This document shows, in pieces, positions 41,497 through 50,357 of a stretch of 64,000 bases of DNA. The number at the start of each line of letters is the position of its first letter. Within the stretch, counting starts at the first letter, position 1. The notes under the pieces were generated by a model. It had not been told where the DNA came from. It saw only the letters and a program-made list of their open reading frames with translations, and did no database searches. The stretch covers positions 1 to 64,000 of the forward strand of contig NZ_JXQM01000006.1 of NCBI RefSeq assembly GCF_000832065.1, in the 5' to 3' direction. The DNA is from Nitrosospira sp. NpAV (GTDB lineage: Bacteria > Pseudomonadota > Gammaproteobacteria > Burkholderiales > Nitrosomonadaceae). Both the position numbers and the translations under genes were made by a program.

Positions 41497-41913
41497 TTAC
41501 TTCTTCATCCCACCATGCGGCGCTGCGTTAGGGGCACCGGGTCCACCCGGCGCGTGAGGCGAGCTGGGTCTGGCACCGCCATAACTGTCAGCCTCAGGCT
41601 GGTCGACAGCACCATCCTTGTTGGTATCCATCCTGTCAAATATGGCTTCATGATGCTTCAGGAATTCCTGCTTTGTGACTTTGCCATCTTTATTGGTGTC
41701 CACCATCGACATGCCGCATCGGCCTTCGCCGGATTTCGCTCCACCCCCATATTTGTTAGGGTCTACCTTATCAGCATACGCAAGCACGATACCCTTTTCC
41801 AGGGATTGCACGTTGAAAGGATTGTCGGTCGCGGAGGCGAACGGTACCGTACCGAGCGTAGCGGCAAAAGCGGAACCCACAGCTAGGGAAATCATGGTTT
41901 TCTTATTGCGCAT
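41497..41913 (-). CDS. secreted EF-hand protein with one EGRCG motif (candidate RiPP precursor 2)
   Basis: 138 residues: signal peptide (cleavage near Ala28 in FASATDNPF), the bufferin-like NPFNVQSLEKG segment, a single Cys66 in GEGRCGM, then two EF-hand loops (residues 72-83 DTNKDGKVTKQE and 96-107 DTNKDGAVDQPE), and a Pro/Gly/His-rich tail. A Shine-Dalgarno AGGAG sits eight bases before ATG 41913. It is followed by the MNIO gene within 10 bases, so it is a likely substrate. Ca2+ binding is expected from the loops; Cys modification is inferred. Confidence 0.8.
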   Translation of the reverse strand: MRNKKTMISLAVGSAFAATLGTVPFASATDNPFNVQSLEKGIVLAYADKVDPNKYGGGAKSGEGRCGMSMVDTNKDGKVTKQEFLKHHEAIFDRMDTNKDGAVDQPEADSYGGARPSSPHAPGGPGAPNAAPHGGMKK

Positions 41914-42060
41914 GATATCTTCTCCTAAATTTTGGACGAATATTATGTCACAATTCGAGAGAGATGGGAGGCTGTGGTTAGCTGGGCGGGGTCGACTTTT
42001 TTCGTGTGGAGATCCGCTCAAAGAAGCCGCCCCCAGCCCGGAAAACCATCCATCGCATAC

Positions 42061-42441
42061 TTACTTGCTACCTCCGCACTTGCCGTCTTTTGTTTTCCCT
42101 TTTATCTCATCTTTGCCGATAAAGCCATCCTTGTTGGCATCCATATGTTCGAACATGGCGTTGTGATGCGCGGTCCATTCTTCCTTGGTGATCTTGCCAT
42201 CCTTGTTTGCATCCGCCATAGCCGCACCACACCTTCCTTCGCCGCACGCCCCTTCACCACCGCATTTACCTTCACTGCCTTTTTTCTCACCATAATTGTG
42301 TGAGTCAGCTATCATGTAGCCCCTTTCGAGAGACTGCATGGCAAAAGGGTTATCAGCTGCGGAAACGACCGGTACGCTACCAACGCTTGCAGCTAAGAAG
42401 GAACCCGCAGCGATGGAAATAATGGATTTTCTATTAGACAT
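42061..42441 (-). CDS. secreted EF-hand protein with EGKCG/EGRCG motifs (candidate RiPP precursor 1)
   Basis: 126 residues: signal peptide (cleavage near residue 28-29, VVSAADNPF), the NPFAMQSLERGYMIA segment seen in BufA/HvfA-type precursors, then Cys60 (EGKCG), Cys66 (GACGE), Cys71 (EGRCG) and Cys122 (GKCGG). Two EF-hand loops follow the Cys cluster: residues 77-88 (DANKDGKITKEE) and 101-112 (DANKDGFIGKDE). Clearly a paralogue of the gene at 41497. First gene of the cassette; its start has AGGAG about nine bases upstream. Confidence 0.82.
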   Translation of the reverse strand: MSNRKSIISIAAGSFLAASVGSVPVVSAADNPFAMQSLERGYMIADSHNYGEKKGSEGKCGGEGACGEGRCGAAMADANKDGKITKEEWTAHHNAMFEHMDANKDGFIGKDEIKGKTKDGKCGGSK

Positions 42442-43002
42442 GATCTTCTTCTCCTGTATAAAGATATAAGAGGTGTTGCATTGCAATCCCTGATAGGAAA
42501 CCGCACTTGTCGTAGCAATCCACTAGACTTGCCCTCTTTCTTCTGTGACCAGTTTCTGACGCGTGCGGATACTCTAAACAATCTCAGCCATCATTGAAGC
42601 AGCAAGCTCAATTGCTTGATCGGCAGAGCAAATAATGGCTACAAGCAACATAGCACAATTTCCGGCCGGGTGCGACAAATTGTCGCATCTGCCTGATCAA
42701 CCAAGCGGTACCCTGGGGAATATTCATAGCGACGGTTGTCGTTGAGGATGATTTTGAGAAATGTGGCATTTATTTTCTTTCAGGGGTATCCAAGGAATAG
42801 GAATTCTGTAAAAATTCGTGCTTTCGTGCGAGTGGGTTTCATGCAAACTGACTGCCCGAAGTTATCTCCAAGCTCTATATGGGATAGAATTGATTTTTGC
42901 CGCTTGCCACGGCGGACGAATAGCAAACTTATTGCTGTATAATATTTTTTTTCTGTAAAAGTATTTTTATACGTCACCAGAAATATAAAAGGAATATTAA
43001 AA
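42442..43002. other. divergent region between the RiPP-like cassette and dksA
   Basis: About 560 bases without a convincing gene. The cassette promoter should lie in its left part, where TTGCATTGCAA (42475-42485) is a short palindrome. The right part holds the dksA promoter. A 68-codon frame at 42736-42942 has no recognisable sequence. Confidence 0.45.
42938..42943 (+). promoter_or_regulatory. -10 box of the dksA promoter
   Basis: A perfect TATAAT lies 60 bases before the dksA start, overlapped on its left by the small inverted repeat AGCAA...TTGCT (42922-42936). No good -35 is at the expected spacing, so an activator or extended contact may be needed. Confidence 0.5.
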
Positions 43003-43425
43003 ATGCCGCAAGAACTGCGTAAACCAGCGACTCCTTACAAACCGAAGAAGGGGGAAAGCTACATGAGTTCCAGGCAACTTATGCATTTTCGCAATATACT
43101 GGAAGGGATTAAAATTGAATTAGGCCAGGATATAGATCGTACAGTGCATACCATGCAGGATGAAGCGACGATTTTCGCCGATCCTAACGATCGTGCCAGT
43201 CAGGAATCAGACATGGCGCTGGAATTACGCAATCGGGACCGCGAACGAAAGTTGATCAAGAAAATCGATGAGACCATTGCAAAAATTGATACGGGCGATT
43301 ATGGTTATTGCGATAGTTGCGGCATTGAAATCGGCCTGAAACGCCTCGAAGCCCGTCCTACTGCCACCCTCTGTATAGACTGCAAGACTCTCGACGAGAT
43401 AAGGGAAAAGCAGGTAGCCAAGTAA
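43003..43425 (+). CDS. dksA: RNA polymerase-binding transcription factor DksA
   Basis: Secondary-channel regulator that acts with ppGpp. The coiled-coil region carries the tip motif [11 protein letters not shown], followed by a four-Cys zinc finger (CDSCGIEIG ... CIDC). 140 residues, near standard. AAAAGGAA precedes the ATG at 43003. A strong terminator follows. Confidence 0.96.
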   Translation: MPQELRKPATPYKPKKGESYMSSRQLMHFRNILEGIKIELGQDIDRTVHTMQDEATIFADPNDRASQESDMALELRNRDRERKLIKKIDETIAKIDTGDYGYCDSCGIEIGLKRLEARPTATLCIDCKTLDEIREKQVAK

Positions 43426-43484
43426 ATTGTTGTCAATTCTCTGCGGGTTTATTGACCTCTACCTTTCAAAAAATTTTGCCGGTT

Positions 43485-43522
43485 AAAAAAAAGCCCCTAC
43501 CACAAGATAGGGGCTTTTTTTT
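43485..43522. terminator. bidirectional intrinsic terminator between dksA and pnp
   Basis: AAAAGCCCCTA and TAGGGGCTTTT form an 11-bp stem with an 8-base loop, with A-run and T-run flanks (eight Ts at 43515-43522). It can terminate dksA rightward and pnp leftward. Confidence 0.92.
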
Positions 43523-43585
43523 GCTTATCGTAAAAGGAATTACGATCCAGGTCGGATGTTTGATATCACGACCTGCAACAAAAGC

Positions 43586-45694
43586 TTATGAAACGGCGTT
43601 GTCGGCGCCCTCGGTAGTGACGGCCTTCATACTGAGACGTAACCGTCCTTTGTCGTCGGCTTCCAGAACCTTGACCCGCACAGCTTGGCCTTCCTTGAGA
43701 TGATCGGCAACGCTGTTGACGCGCTCGTTGGCGATTTGCGAGATATGCAACAAACCATCCTTGCCTGGAAGAACGCTAACGATTGCGCCGAAATCCAGAA
43801 GTTTCAATACGGTCCCGTCATATATTCTCCCCACCTCCACTTCGGCGGTAATATCTTCAATACGTTTCTTTGCCACTTCGCCGCCTTCGGCGTTGATACA
43901 AGCTATCATAACGGTGCCATCGTCGGTGATATCGATGGTGGTTCCGGTTTCTTCAGTCAATGCACGGATTACAGCACCACCCTTGCCAATTACATCACGG
44001 ATTTTTTCAGGATTGATTTTAATTTTAATGATACGCGGCGCATGTTCGGAAATATCCTCACGCGTTGAAGGCAGCGCCTGCTTCATGATTTGAAGGATAT
44101 GCATGCGTCCTTCCTTGGCTTGTATCAGCGCGGCATGCAGAATATCTTTGGTGATGCCCTGAATTTTGATATCCATTTGCAGCGCGGTGATGCCCTTCTC
44201 GGTCCCCGCTACTTTGAAATCCATATCGCCCAAGTGATCTTCATCCCCGAGAATATCGGTCAGCACTGCAAACCGGTTGCCCTCCTTAATAAGTCCCATG
44301 GCAATACCTGCCACATGCGCTTTCAATGGCACGCCTGCGTCCATTAACGCAAGACAGCCACCGCAGACCGACGCCATGGAGCTGGAACCATTCGACTCGG
44401 TAATCTCCGATACCACACGCAGCGAATAACCGAACTCCTCGGCGGAAGGCAGCACTGCAACCAATGCTCTTTTGGCCAGGCGCCCATGCCCGATTTCGCG
44501 GCGTTTGGGCGTGCCTACCCGGCCAGTCTCGCCGGTGGCATAGGGCGGCATGTTGTAATGGAGCATGAAACGCTCGGAATAATCCCCTTGCAGGGCATCA
44601 ATTTTTTGTTCGTCTCGACCTGTGCCGAGAGTTGCAATCACCAGCGCCTGGGTTTCCCCGCGAGTAAACAAGGCCGAGCCATGGGTACGCGGTAACAGGC
44701 CGTTGCGGATAGTAATGGGACGAACGGTGCGCGTATCGCGTCCGTCTATGCGAGGCTCGCCATCGAGAATTTGGGAGCGCACGATTTTTGACTCGAGAGC
44801 AAAGCAGGCCTCTTTCACAACTTGCCCATCCGGGCCGTCTTCCGTGTCGACGCCGACTTCAGTAAAAACTCTTCTCCAGATGTTATCGATGGCCTCGGAT
44901 CGCGCCTGTTTCTGCCTCAATTGGAATGCACCACGCAAATCTGTTTCCGCCAGGCCGGCAATTTTTTCGGCTAGCGCCATATCCGTTTCCGTCGGCGTCC
45001 AGTCCCATGCGGTGACCCCCGCCTCGTCGGCCAGTTCATTGATGGCGTTGATCGCCGCTTGCATTTGCTGATGGCCGTACATGACCGCGCCCAGCATGAT
45101 ATCTTCGGACAATTCCAATGCTTCAGATTCCACCATCAGCACCGCTTGCTGCGTGCCCGCCACCACCAGATTCAACTGGGTTTGTTTCAGTTCGGTCGTG
45201 GTAGGATTCAAGACATACTCGCCGTTGATGTAGCCGACCCGGGCGGCACCAACAGGACCATCGAAGGGGATGCCGGAAAGCACCAGCGCGGCGGAAGCGC
45301 CCACAAGTGCGGGTATATCGGCGTCTACCTCGTTATCGGACGACAGAACGGTGGCCACGATCTGTACTTCATTATAAAAACGTTCGGGAAATAGCGGACG
45401 GATGGGACGATCAATCAGACGTGAGGTAAGAATTTCTTTTTCGGAGGGACGGCCTTCACGCTTAAAGAAGCTGCCGGGTATCCTGCCGGCGGCATAGCTT
45501 CTTTCCTGATAATCCACCGTCAAGGGAAAAAAATCCTGGCCCTGCTTGGCATTTTTTGCACCTACCACGGTAACCAGAACTACGGTATCGTCCATGGTAA
45601 CCGTCACCGCCCCATGCGCTTGTCTTGCTATCTCCCCGGTTTCCAGTGTTAGTTGATGACGCCCGTAGGTAATACTTTTCTTGATTGATTTCAA
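43586..45694 (-). CDS. pnp: polyribonucleotide nucleotidyltransferase (PNPase)
   Basis: Phosphorolytic 3'-5' exoribonuclease of the degradosome. Two RNase PH-like domains are joined by a helical linker, followed by a KH domain ([20 protein letters not shown]) and a C-terminal S1 domain ([25 protein letters not shown] split here). 702 residues. The start codon is TTG at 45694, with a weak AGGG upstream, as pnp of E. coli also starts with UUG; a weak start fits the autogenous control known for pnp. Follows rpsO, the usual order. Confidence 0.97.
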   Translation of the reverse strand: MKSIKKSITYGRHQLTLETGEIARQAHGAVTVTMDDTVVLVTVVGAKNAKQGQDFFPLTVDYQERSYAAGRIPGSFFKREGRPSEKEILTSRLIDRPIRPLFPERFYNEVQIVATVLSSDNEVDADIPALVGASAALVLSGIPFDGPVGAARVGYINGEYVLNPTTTELKQTQLNLVVAGTQQAVLMVESEALELSEDIMLGAVMYGHQQMQAAINAINELADEAGVTAWDWTPTETDMALAEKIAGLAETDLRGAFQLRQKQARSEAIDNIWRRVFTEVGVDTEDGPDGQVVKEACFALESKIVRSQILDGEPRIDGRDTRTVRPITIRNGLLPRTHGSALFTRGETQALVIATLGTGRDEQKIDALQGDYSERFMLHYNMPPYATGETGRVGTPKRREIGHGRLAKRALVAVLPSAEEFGYSLRVVSEITESNGSSSMASVCGGCLALMDAGVPLKAHVAGIAMGLIKEGNRFAVLTDILGDEDHLGDMDFKVAGTEKGITALQMDIKIQGITKDILHAALIQAKEGRMHILQIMKQALPSTREDISEHAPRIIKIKINPEKIRDVIGKGGAVIRALTEETGTTIDITDDGTVMIACINAEGGEVAKKRIEDITAEVEVGRIYDGTVLKLLDFGAIVSVLPGKDGLLHISQIANERVNSVADHLKEGQAVRVKVLEADDKGRLRLSMKAVTTEGADNAVS

Positions 45695-45828
45695 TTAACT
45701 ACCCTTTTTCAAAAAATCATTCCCGTTTACTTGCGGCTCACCAGTTCCAGCACGAGATGTACACTATTGTCTATCATGAGACGAGAATTTCATGTACTCC
45801 GCAGGTTCTCGTAATCAGGGTTGATACC

Positions 45829-46098
45829 CTATTTGCGTAAACCAAGCCGCTCGATCAACGTCCGATAGCTATCAGCGCTGCTGCGCTTGAGATAATCAAG
45901 CAGCTTGCGGCGGCGACTAACCATGCGCAACAATCCGCGGCGGGAGTGATGATCCTTGACATGTGCCTTGAAATGATTTGCCAGATCATTGATACGAGTG
46001 GTCAATAATGCCACCTGCACTTCGGGAGAACCCGTATCTCCAGCGGCCCGCTGATATTCGCGCACCACCTGCGCTTTTTGATCGGTTGTGATTGGCAT
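45829..46098 (-). CDS. rpsO: 30S ribosomal protein S15
   Basis: 89-residue rRNA-binding protein. The [15 protein letters not shown] and [22 protein letters not shown] segments are canonical. Located upstream of pnp, as in most proteobacteria. Confidence 0.99.
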   Translation of the reverse strand: MPITTDQKAQVVREYQRAAGDTGSPEVQVALLTTRINDLANHFKAHVKDHHSRRGLLRMVSRRRKLLDYLKRSSADSYRTLIERLGLRK

Positions 46099-46316
46099 GC
46101 GTACTCTCCATTAAATGCCTGATGCGAAAGGCCGGTATTTTACTCTTTAACAGCGTGAATTCTCAAGTAATATGATGACTTTATTTATCGCTGATGTAAC
46201 TTGAATAACCAGCGTAGGTGGATTTTTCCTGATGTAAATCCTTCCTTGGCATCAATGCAACCTGCTCGTGTGACCACGACGTAGTTCGGAATTCCTTATG
46301 TCTTTCTATCTATGTG

Positions 46317-47048
46317 CTAACCCACCGTATGCGCGGAATGGATCGGAGCGAGTCCCATTTGCGTATCCGCGTGACGTACCACGGTGGACAATGTGGAGCA
46401 CGCGGCACGGGAGTCTACTCCAAGACGCAGTAGCGTGCCGAATGTCACGGATCGTCGTAGCAATAACGGCAACAGGCGCCTCAGGTCGGGACTACCGTCG
46501 CGGCGTACCGCGCCGAGCAGAATCGAAGGGGGGGAAAACTCCACCGGGTCCGAGATGGCGCGTACCGTCAGAAATGGCAATCCGGCACGGGCGGCCGCTT
46601 CCGCCACCGCGCCGCTCTCCATATCCACTGCGCAAGCTCCGGTAGCCTGCGCCAACTCCTGCTTTGCGGTTGCTGAGGTCAGTACCTGCGTACTAGCCGC
46701 CAGCATGCCGCCCGCCACCCGTAAGCGTGCCGGCAAAAGCTGCCGCAGGCGGGTACGCCAGCCCAAATCAATGGGTAATAAGCAGTCGCTGTAAATCGAC
46801 TCCGGCAACACCAGATCGCCCGGCCGCAAGCTGGAATCCAAGGCTCCGGCAAGCCCGAAACTCATCAAGGCGGTAGCCCCGTCTGCTTTCAGACCTTCCG
46901 CCGCTTCGCGAGCGGCCTCTGCGCCGATCCCGCAGAGCCATATCGCCGCGCTCTCTCCTAGGCTGATTCTTTTGTTGAAAGGCAAACGGAGTGGGGTAAC
47001 GCAGCGAGCTTCCACTCGCATTGCAGTGACGATACCCACCCTCCTCAC
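46317..47048 (-). CDS. hpnG: hopanoid-associated nucleoside phosphorylase HpnG
   Basis: MTAP/PNP-type phosphorylase that releases adenine from adenosylhopane to give phosphoribosylhopane. The GIVTAMRVEARC N-terminus, MSFGLAGAL and the VDMESGAVAEAA substrate motif are present. 243 residues. It overlaps shc by four bases, and with hpnH in the same locus supports C35 hopanoid side-chain synthesis. Confidence 0.9.
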   Translation of the reverse strand: MRRVGIVTAMRVEARCVTPLRLPFNKRISLGESAAIWLCGIGAEAAREAAEGLKADGATALMSFGLAGALDSSLRPGDLVLPESIYSDCLLPIDLGWRTRLRQLLPARLRVAGGMLAASTQVLTSATAKQELAQATGACAVDMESGAVAEAAARAGLPFLTVRAISDPVEFSPPSILLGAVRRDGSPDLRRLLPLLLRRSVTFGTLLRLGVDSRAACSTLSTVVRHADTQMGLAPIHSAHTVG

Positions 47049-48982
47049 GCAGAAGTCTTCCGGGTCAGCGCATGAAATCTAGCCAAAGCCCACAGCGGAA
47101 AATAACTCGTGTATCCATGATATTTCAGATAGAAAACTCGCGGGAAGCCTGGTGCGGTAAACCAGGGTTCATGCCACAAACCGCCGCTATCCTGTTCATG
47201 CAACAGGTACGCTATGCCACGGGAGACTTCATGACTATGCCCCTCACCTGCCGCCATCAGACCGAGCAACGCCCACGCAGTCTGGAAAGATGTGCTCGTC
47301 TCAAAACGCCCCGCTTTTTGGGGATCGGCATAAGAATCGTTACCTTCACCCCAGCCGCCGTCGTCACGTTGCACAGATCTAAGCCATTGTACCGCGCGGC
47401 GAATGGCAAGGTGACCGGTATCCACATGCGCCAACCTGAGCGCCTCCAATACCGACCATGTACCGTAAATATAGTTGCTGCCCCAGCGTCCGAACCAGGC
47501 TCCGCTAGGCTCCTGTTCGCGGAACAGGTAGGTCAAACCTCGTTCCACCGCATCCTTATGTCTGGATTCGCCATGCAGCGCCAGGAAACCGGTACAGCGG
47601 GCGGTGACGTCGCTGGTGGGGGGATCAAGCAAGGCTCCGTGGTCGGCAAACGGAATTTCGTTCAGATAGTAATAGGTGTTGTCGCTATCGAAAGCCGCAA
47701 AGCCGCCATTTGCGGACTGCATGCCGGCGAGCCAGTCCGCTGCGCGAACAATGCTTTCTCGATAAACCTGGGGATCCGCCTGATGCAATGCCCATCCAAC
47801 CGCGGCGGTGTCATCCAGATCGGGATAATGGGGATTGGCGTATTGGAAAGCCCAGCCACCGCCCGCCAAGCCAGGATGCTCCTCCTGCCAGTCGGCGGGT
47901 GCGTCGAGGATCTGATTGGGAACCAGCCAGTCAAGGGCCTTGCGGATGGGTTTCTCGTCGACACCTGCGCCCTCTTGTAGTGCAAGACTTGTCAATACGG
48001 TGTCCCATACAGGCGATGTACATGGCTGACACCATACGCGCTCGCCTTCATCCACCAGCAACCCCTTGAGCGCCTTGCGGCACTGCTCTCGATAGGGATG
48101 TTCGTAGGGATAGCCAAGCAACGCCAGAGCCTCGCTGGCATTTACCATCGCCGGGAAAATCGCTCCCAGTCCGCACTCGCCATTAAGCCGTTCCACTATC
48201 CACCGCTCCGCGCGCTTGAATGCGATGCGGCGTAGAAATGGCGGAATAAATTGCTCGAATGGCGAGGCAATACGCTCAATCAGCAAGAATAGCCGATTCA
48301 GCCGGGTGCGTACCGGAAAATAACCCCGCTCGTTTTCCGGAGACACTGTAAACAGCTCGGGAATATGCATGTTGCGCGGATTCGCGGCACGCGCTTTCAA
48401 GCTGCAAAGAATGGATAGCGGTATCGTAACGGTACGTGACCAGTATGCGATTTTACTTAAATGGAACGGAAACCAGCGAGGCAATAATATGATCTCGACC
48501 GGCACGAACGGAACGCCACGCCAGGGAATCTGGCCATACATGGCAAGCAATATCCGCGTGAATACATTAGCCCGTGCGGCGCCGCCATGTTCCAGAATGG
48601 CGGTGCGTGCGCGGACCATATGCGGCGCATCGGGTGAATCACCCACGAGCTTTAGGGCATAGTAGGCTTTGACCGTACAGCTTTGATCGAAATCCCCGCC
48701 ATGGTATAACGGCCAGCCGCCATGCACCGGGTCCTGCTTTTCACGGATGAATCGGGCAATCCTGACTTCCAGATCTCTATCCACGTCATCCATGAAATGC
48801 ATCATTAGCACATATTCGGCCGGAATCGTGCAGTCCGCCTCCAACGGAAAACACCAGTGGCCGTCCTCCTTCTGCTGGGAAAGCATTGCCTTGCGCGCTG
48901 CGGTCAATCCATCTTCCAGCGCCGTTGCACTGAGGAATCTGTCTTGCGGAGACAATCTGGCGGTACGCTCCAATCTTTTCAT
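47045..48982 (-). CDS. shc: squalene-hopene cyclase
   Basis: Cyclises squalene to hopene/diplopterol. The catalytic DxDD motif is DLDD at residues 388-391. Several QW repeats are visible (for example GHWCFPLEADC, GGWAFQYAN, GAWFGRWG, GGWGEGND). 645 residues, within the bacterial range, membrane associated. Also called hpnF. Coupled to hpnG by a four-base overlap. Confidence 0.97.
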   Translation of the reverse strand: MKRLERTARLSPQDRFLSATALEDGLTAARKAMLSQQKEDGHWCFPLEADCTIPAEYVLMMHFMDDVDRDLEVRIARFIREKQDPVHGGWPLYHGGDFDQSCTVKAYYALKLVGDSPDAPHMVRARTAILEHGGAARANVFTRILLAMYGQIPWRGVPFVPVEIILLPRWFPFHLSKIAYWSRTVTIPLSILCSLKARAANPRNMHIPELFTVSPENERGYFPVRTRLNRLFLLIERIASPFEQFIPPFLRRIAFKRAERWIVERLNGECGLGAIFPAMVNASEALALLGYPYEHPYREQCRKALKGLLVDEGERVWCQPCTSPVWDTVLTSLALQEGAGVDEKPIRKALDWLVPNQILDAPADWQEEHPGLAGGGWAFQYANPHYPDLDDTAAVGWALHQADPQVYRESIVRAADWLAGMQSANGGFAAFDSDNTYYYLNEIPFADHGALLDPPTSDVTARCTGFLALHGESRHKDAVERGLTYLFREQEPSGAWFGRWGSNYIYGTWSVLEALRLAHVDTGHLAIRRAVQWLRSVQRDDGGWGEGNDSYADPQKAGRFETSTSFQTAWALLGLMAAGEGHSHEVSRGIAYLLHEQDSGGLWHEPWFTAPGFPRVFYLKYHGYTSYFPLWALARFHALTRKTSA

Positions 48983-49203
48983 TCGTTTTTACCTTACATA
49001 TATACTGTATACTGTAAATCCATTTGCGTATTATCATCCAGTTCCGATGGGAACCTTGACAATGCAAACGGCCAGGATTCCTTTGCGATGAGTCGTAAGA
49101 GTCCGGCAGCTGACGATCATCATTCTGAAAACCTTATGACTCCGCAGTAAAAAATAGGGGATCGGCTTAAGTACGTCATATTATACGCCCTTGAAATTAA
49201 TTC

Positions 49204-49983
49204 TCAGCGTATTGGTTTGGCAACGGGCTTATTCTGCACGGTATCATCGTCAAGCGGATCATCGTAAACTTCTGGCGGCGGGTCACCGTCATAAATCAAA
49301 TGCTTGCGCTGTTGTAAAAACCCCTCGCGCACAAATAGATAGGGGTCGAGCGCCGCCTGGTCGCGAACCCGCATGGGGCCGGATAGCCTCGCTCGTTTGT
49401 CGATAATGCCCAGAACAGTGACGGGCCCCACAATGGCTGTACTGGCAACGGTGCCCGCATAAAACAAAAGATTGCTGAAAGCGCTTACGGGAATTCCCGG
49501 CGCATCCCGATAGCTGCTGGGGCCAATCAAGGGAACAAACAGATAGGATCCTGTATTAACCCCCCACACGCCAAGCGTCTGCCCAAAGTCTTCGTCATGT
49601 TGTACCAGCCCCATGGGCGACGCCATATCAAAAAGCCCTCCCAGCCCGATGGTCGAATTAACCACGAAACGCAGACTGTCCTGGAATCCTTGACGAACCT
49701 TGCCCTGCAAAAATGCATTCAAAATAACATTTGGGTACGCGAGATTGTCATAGAAATTGCCGATCGAGCGTTGCATTGGGTTGGGAATATACTTGATGTA
49801 AACATCGGCAACCGGCGCCAGAACGTTCCGGTCAACCATATCGGTGAAGTCATAAAACTTGCGATTGGTTTTTTCGTTGGGATCGATCGGGTCCACACCC
49901 GTATCATTCGGACGCACGGTGGCGCAACCGGTAAACAGCACCACACATACTAACAATAGAATGGTTGCCGGTGTATGCGTCAT
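49204..49983 (-). CDS. mlaA: MlaA/VacJ-family outer-membrane lipoprotein
   Basis: Lipoprotein (lipobox LFTGC, lipidated Cys20) of 259 residues with family motifs NRKFYDFTDMVDRNVLAPVA and the LGVWGVNTGSYLFVPLIGPS segment. MlaA removes phospholipid from the outer leaflet of the outer membrane. Its place between hpnN and shc, with an MlaC-like HpnM nearby, suggests a lipid or hopanoid transfer role; that is inferred. Confidence 0.93.
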   Translation of the reverse strand: MTHTPATILLLVCVVLFTGCATVRPNDTGVDPIDPNEKTNRKFYDFTDMVDRNVLAPVADVYIKYIPNPMQRSIGNFYDNLAYPNVILNAFLQGKVRQGFQDSLRFVVNSTIGLGGLFDMASPMGLVQHDEDFGQTLGVWGVNTGSYLFVPLIGPSSYRDAPGIPVSAFSNLLFYAGTVASTAIVGPVTVLGIIDKRARLSGPMRVRDQAALDPYLFVREGFLQQRKHLIYDGDPPPEVYDDPLDDDTVQNKPVAKPIR

Positions 49984-50135
49984 AATCAGAGAAGGTGTAA
50001 ACCAACCTTGTTAATCGTTAATCTCCCCGGGCTGTAATATTTGCGACGACGGCAAAATATTTCAAGGTGCGAAGTATAAACAATAATTGTCAAATTGGCG
50101 TATAACTTTCTGTCCCGGATGTTTCTTAAATTCGT

Positions 50136-50286
50136 ATGATAATAACGCAGAATTTTGTTTTGTATGAAAGTTTTGAAAAAGAGACGACGTAGTTATTCAT
50201 ATTCGCATACGTCTGATTGAACAAAAACTTCCATACAAACAAGACCCGCGAGGGCGGGCGGCAACTTATGACACGTTCGGGTCATG
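50136..50286. repeat. structured dispersed repeat, copy B
   Basis: Second copy of the repeat at 33664-33804, about seven bases longer in the centre. Long inverted arms are clearer here: TTTTGTATGAAAGTTTT (50158-50174) against AAAACTTCCATACAAAC (50223-50239). Inside is a shorter pair AGACG/CGTCT, and after the arms comes a GC-rich block. It lies in the 374-base gap between the hpnN stop and the MlaA gene, with no gene of its own. Confidence 0.65.
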
Positions 50287-50357
50287 CCTCGTGTATGCGA
50301 CACGCTGAAGAGGCTCATATACAAGGCAGGCATATTTCCTGTCGCCTATGTGGCAGA

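Noticed and set aside
42736-42942. 68-codon frame ahead of dksA
   Set aside because: No ribosome site or family and it overlaps the dksA promoter.
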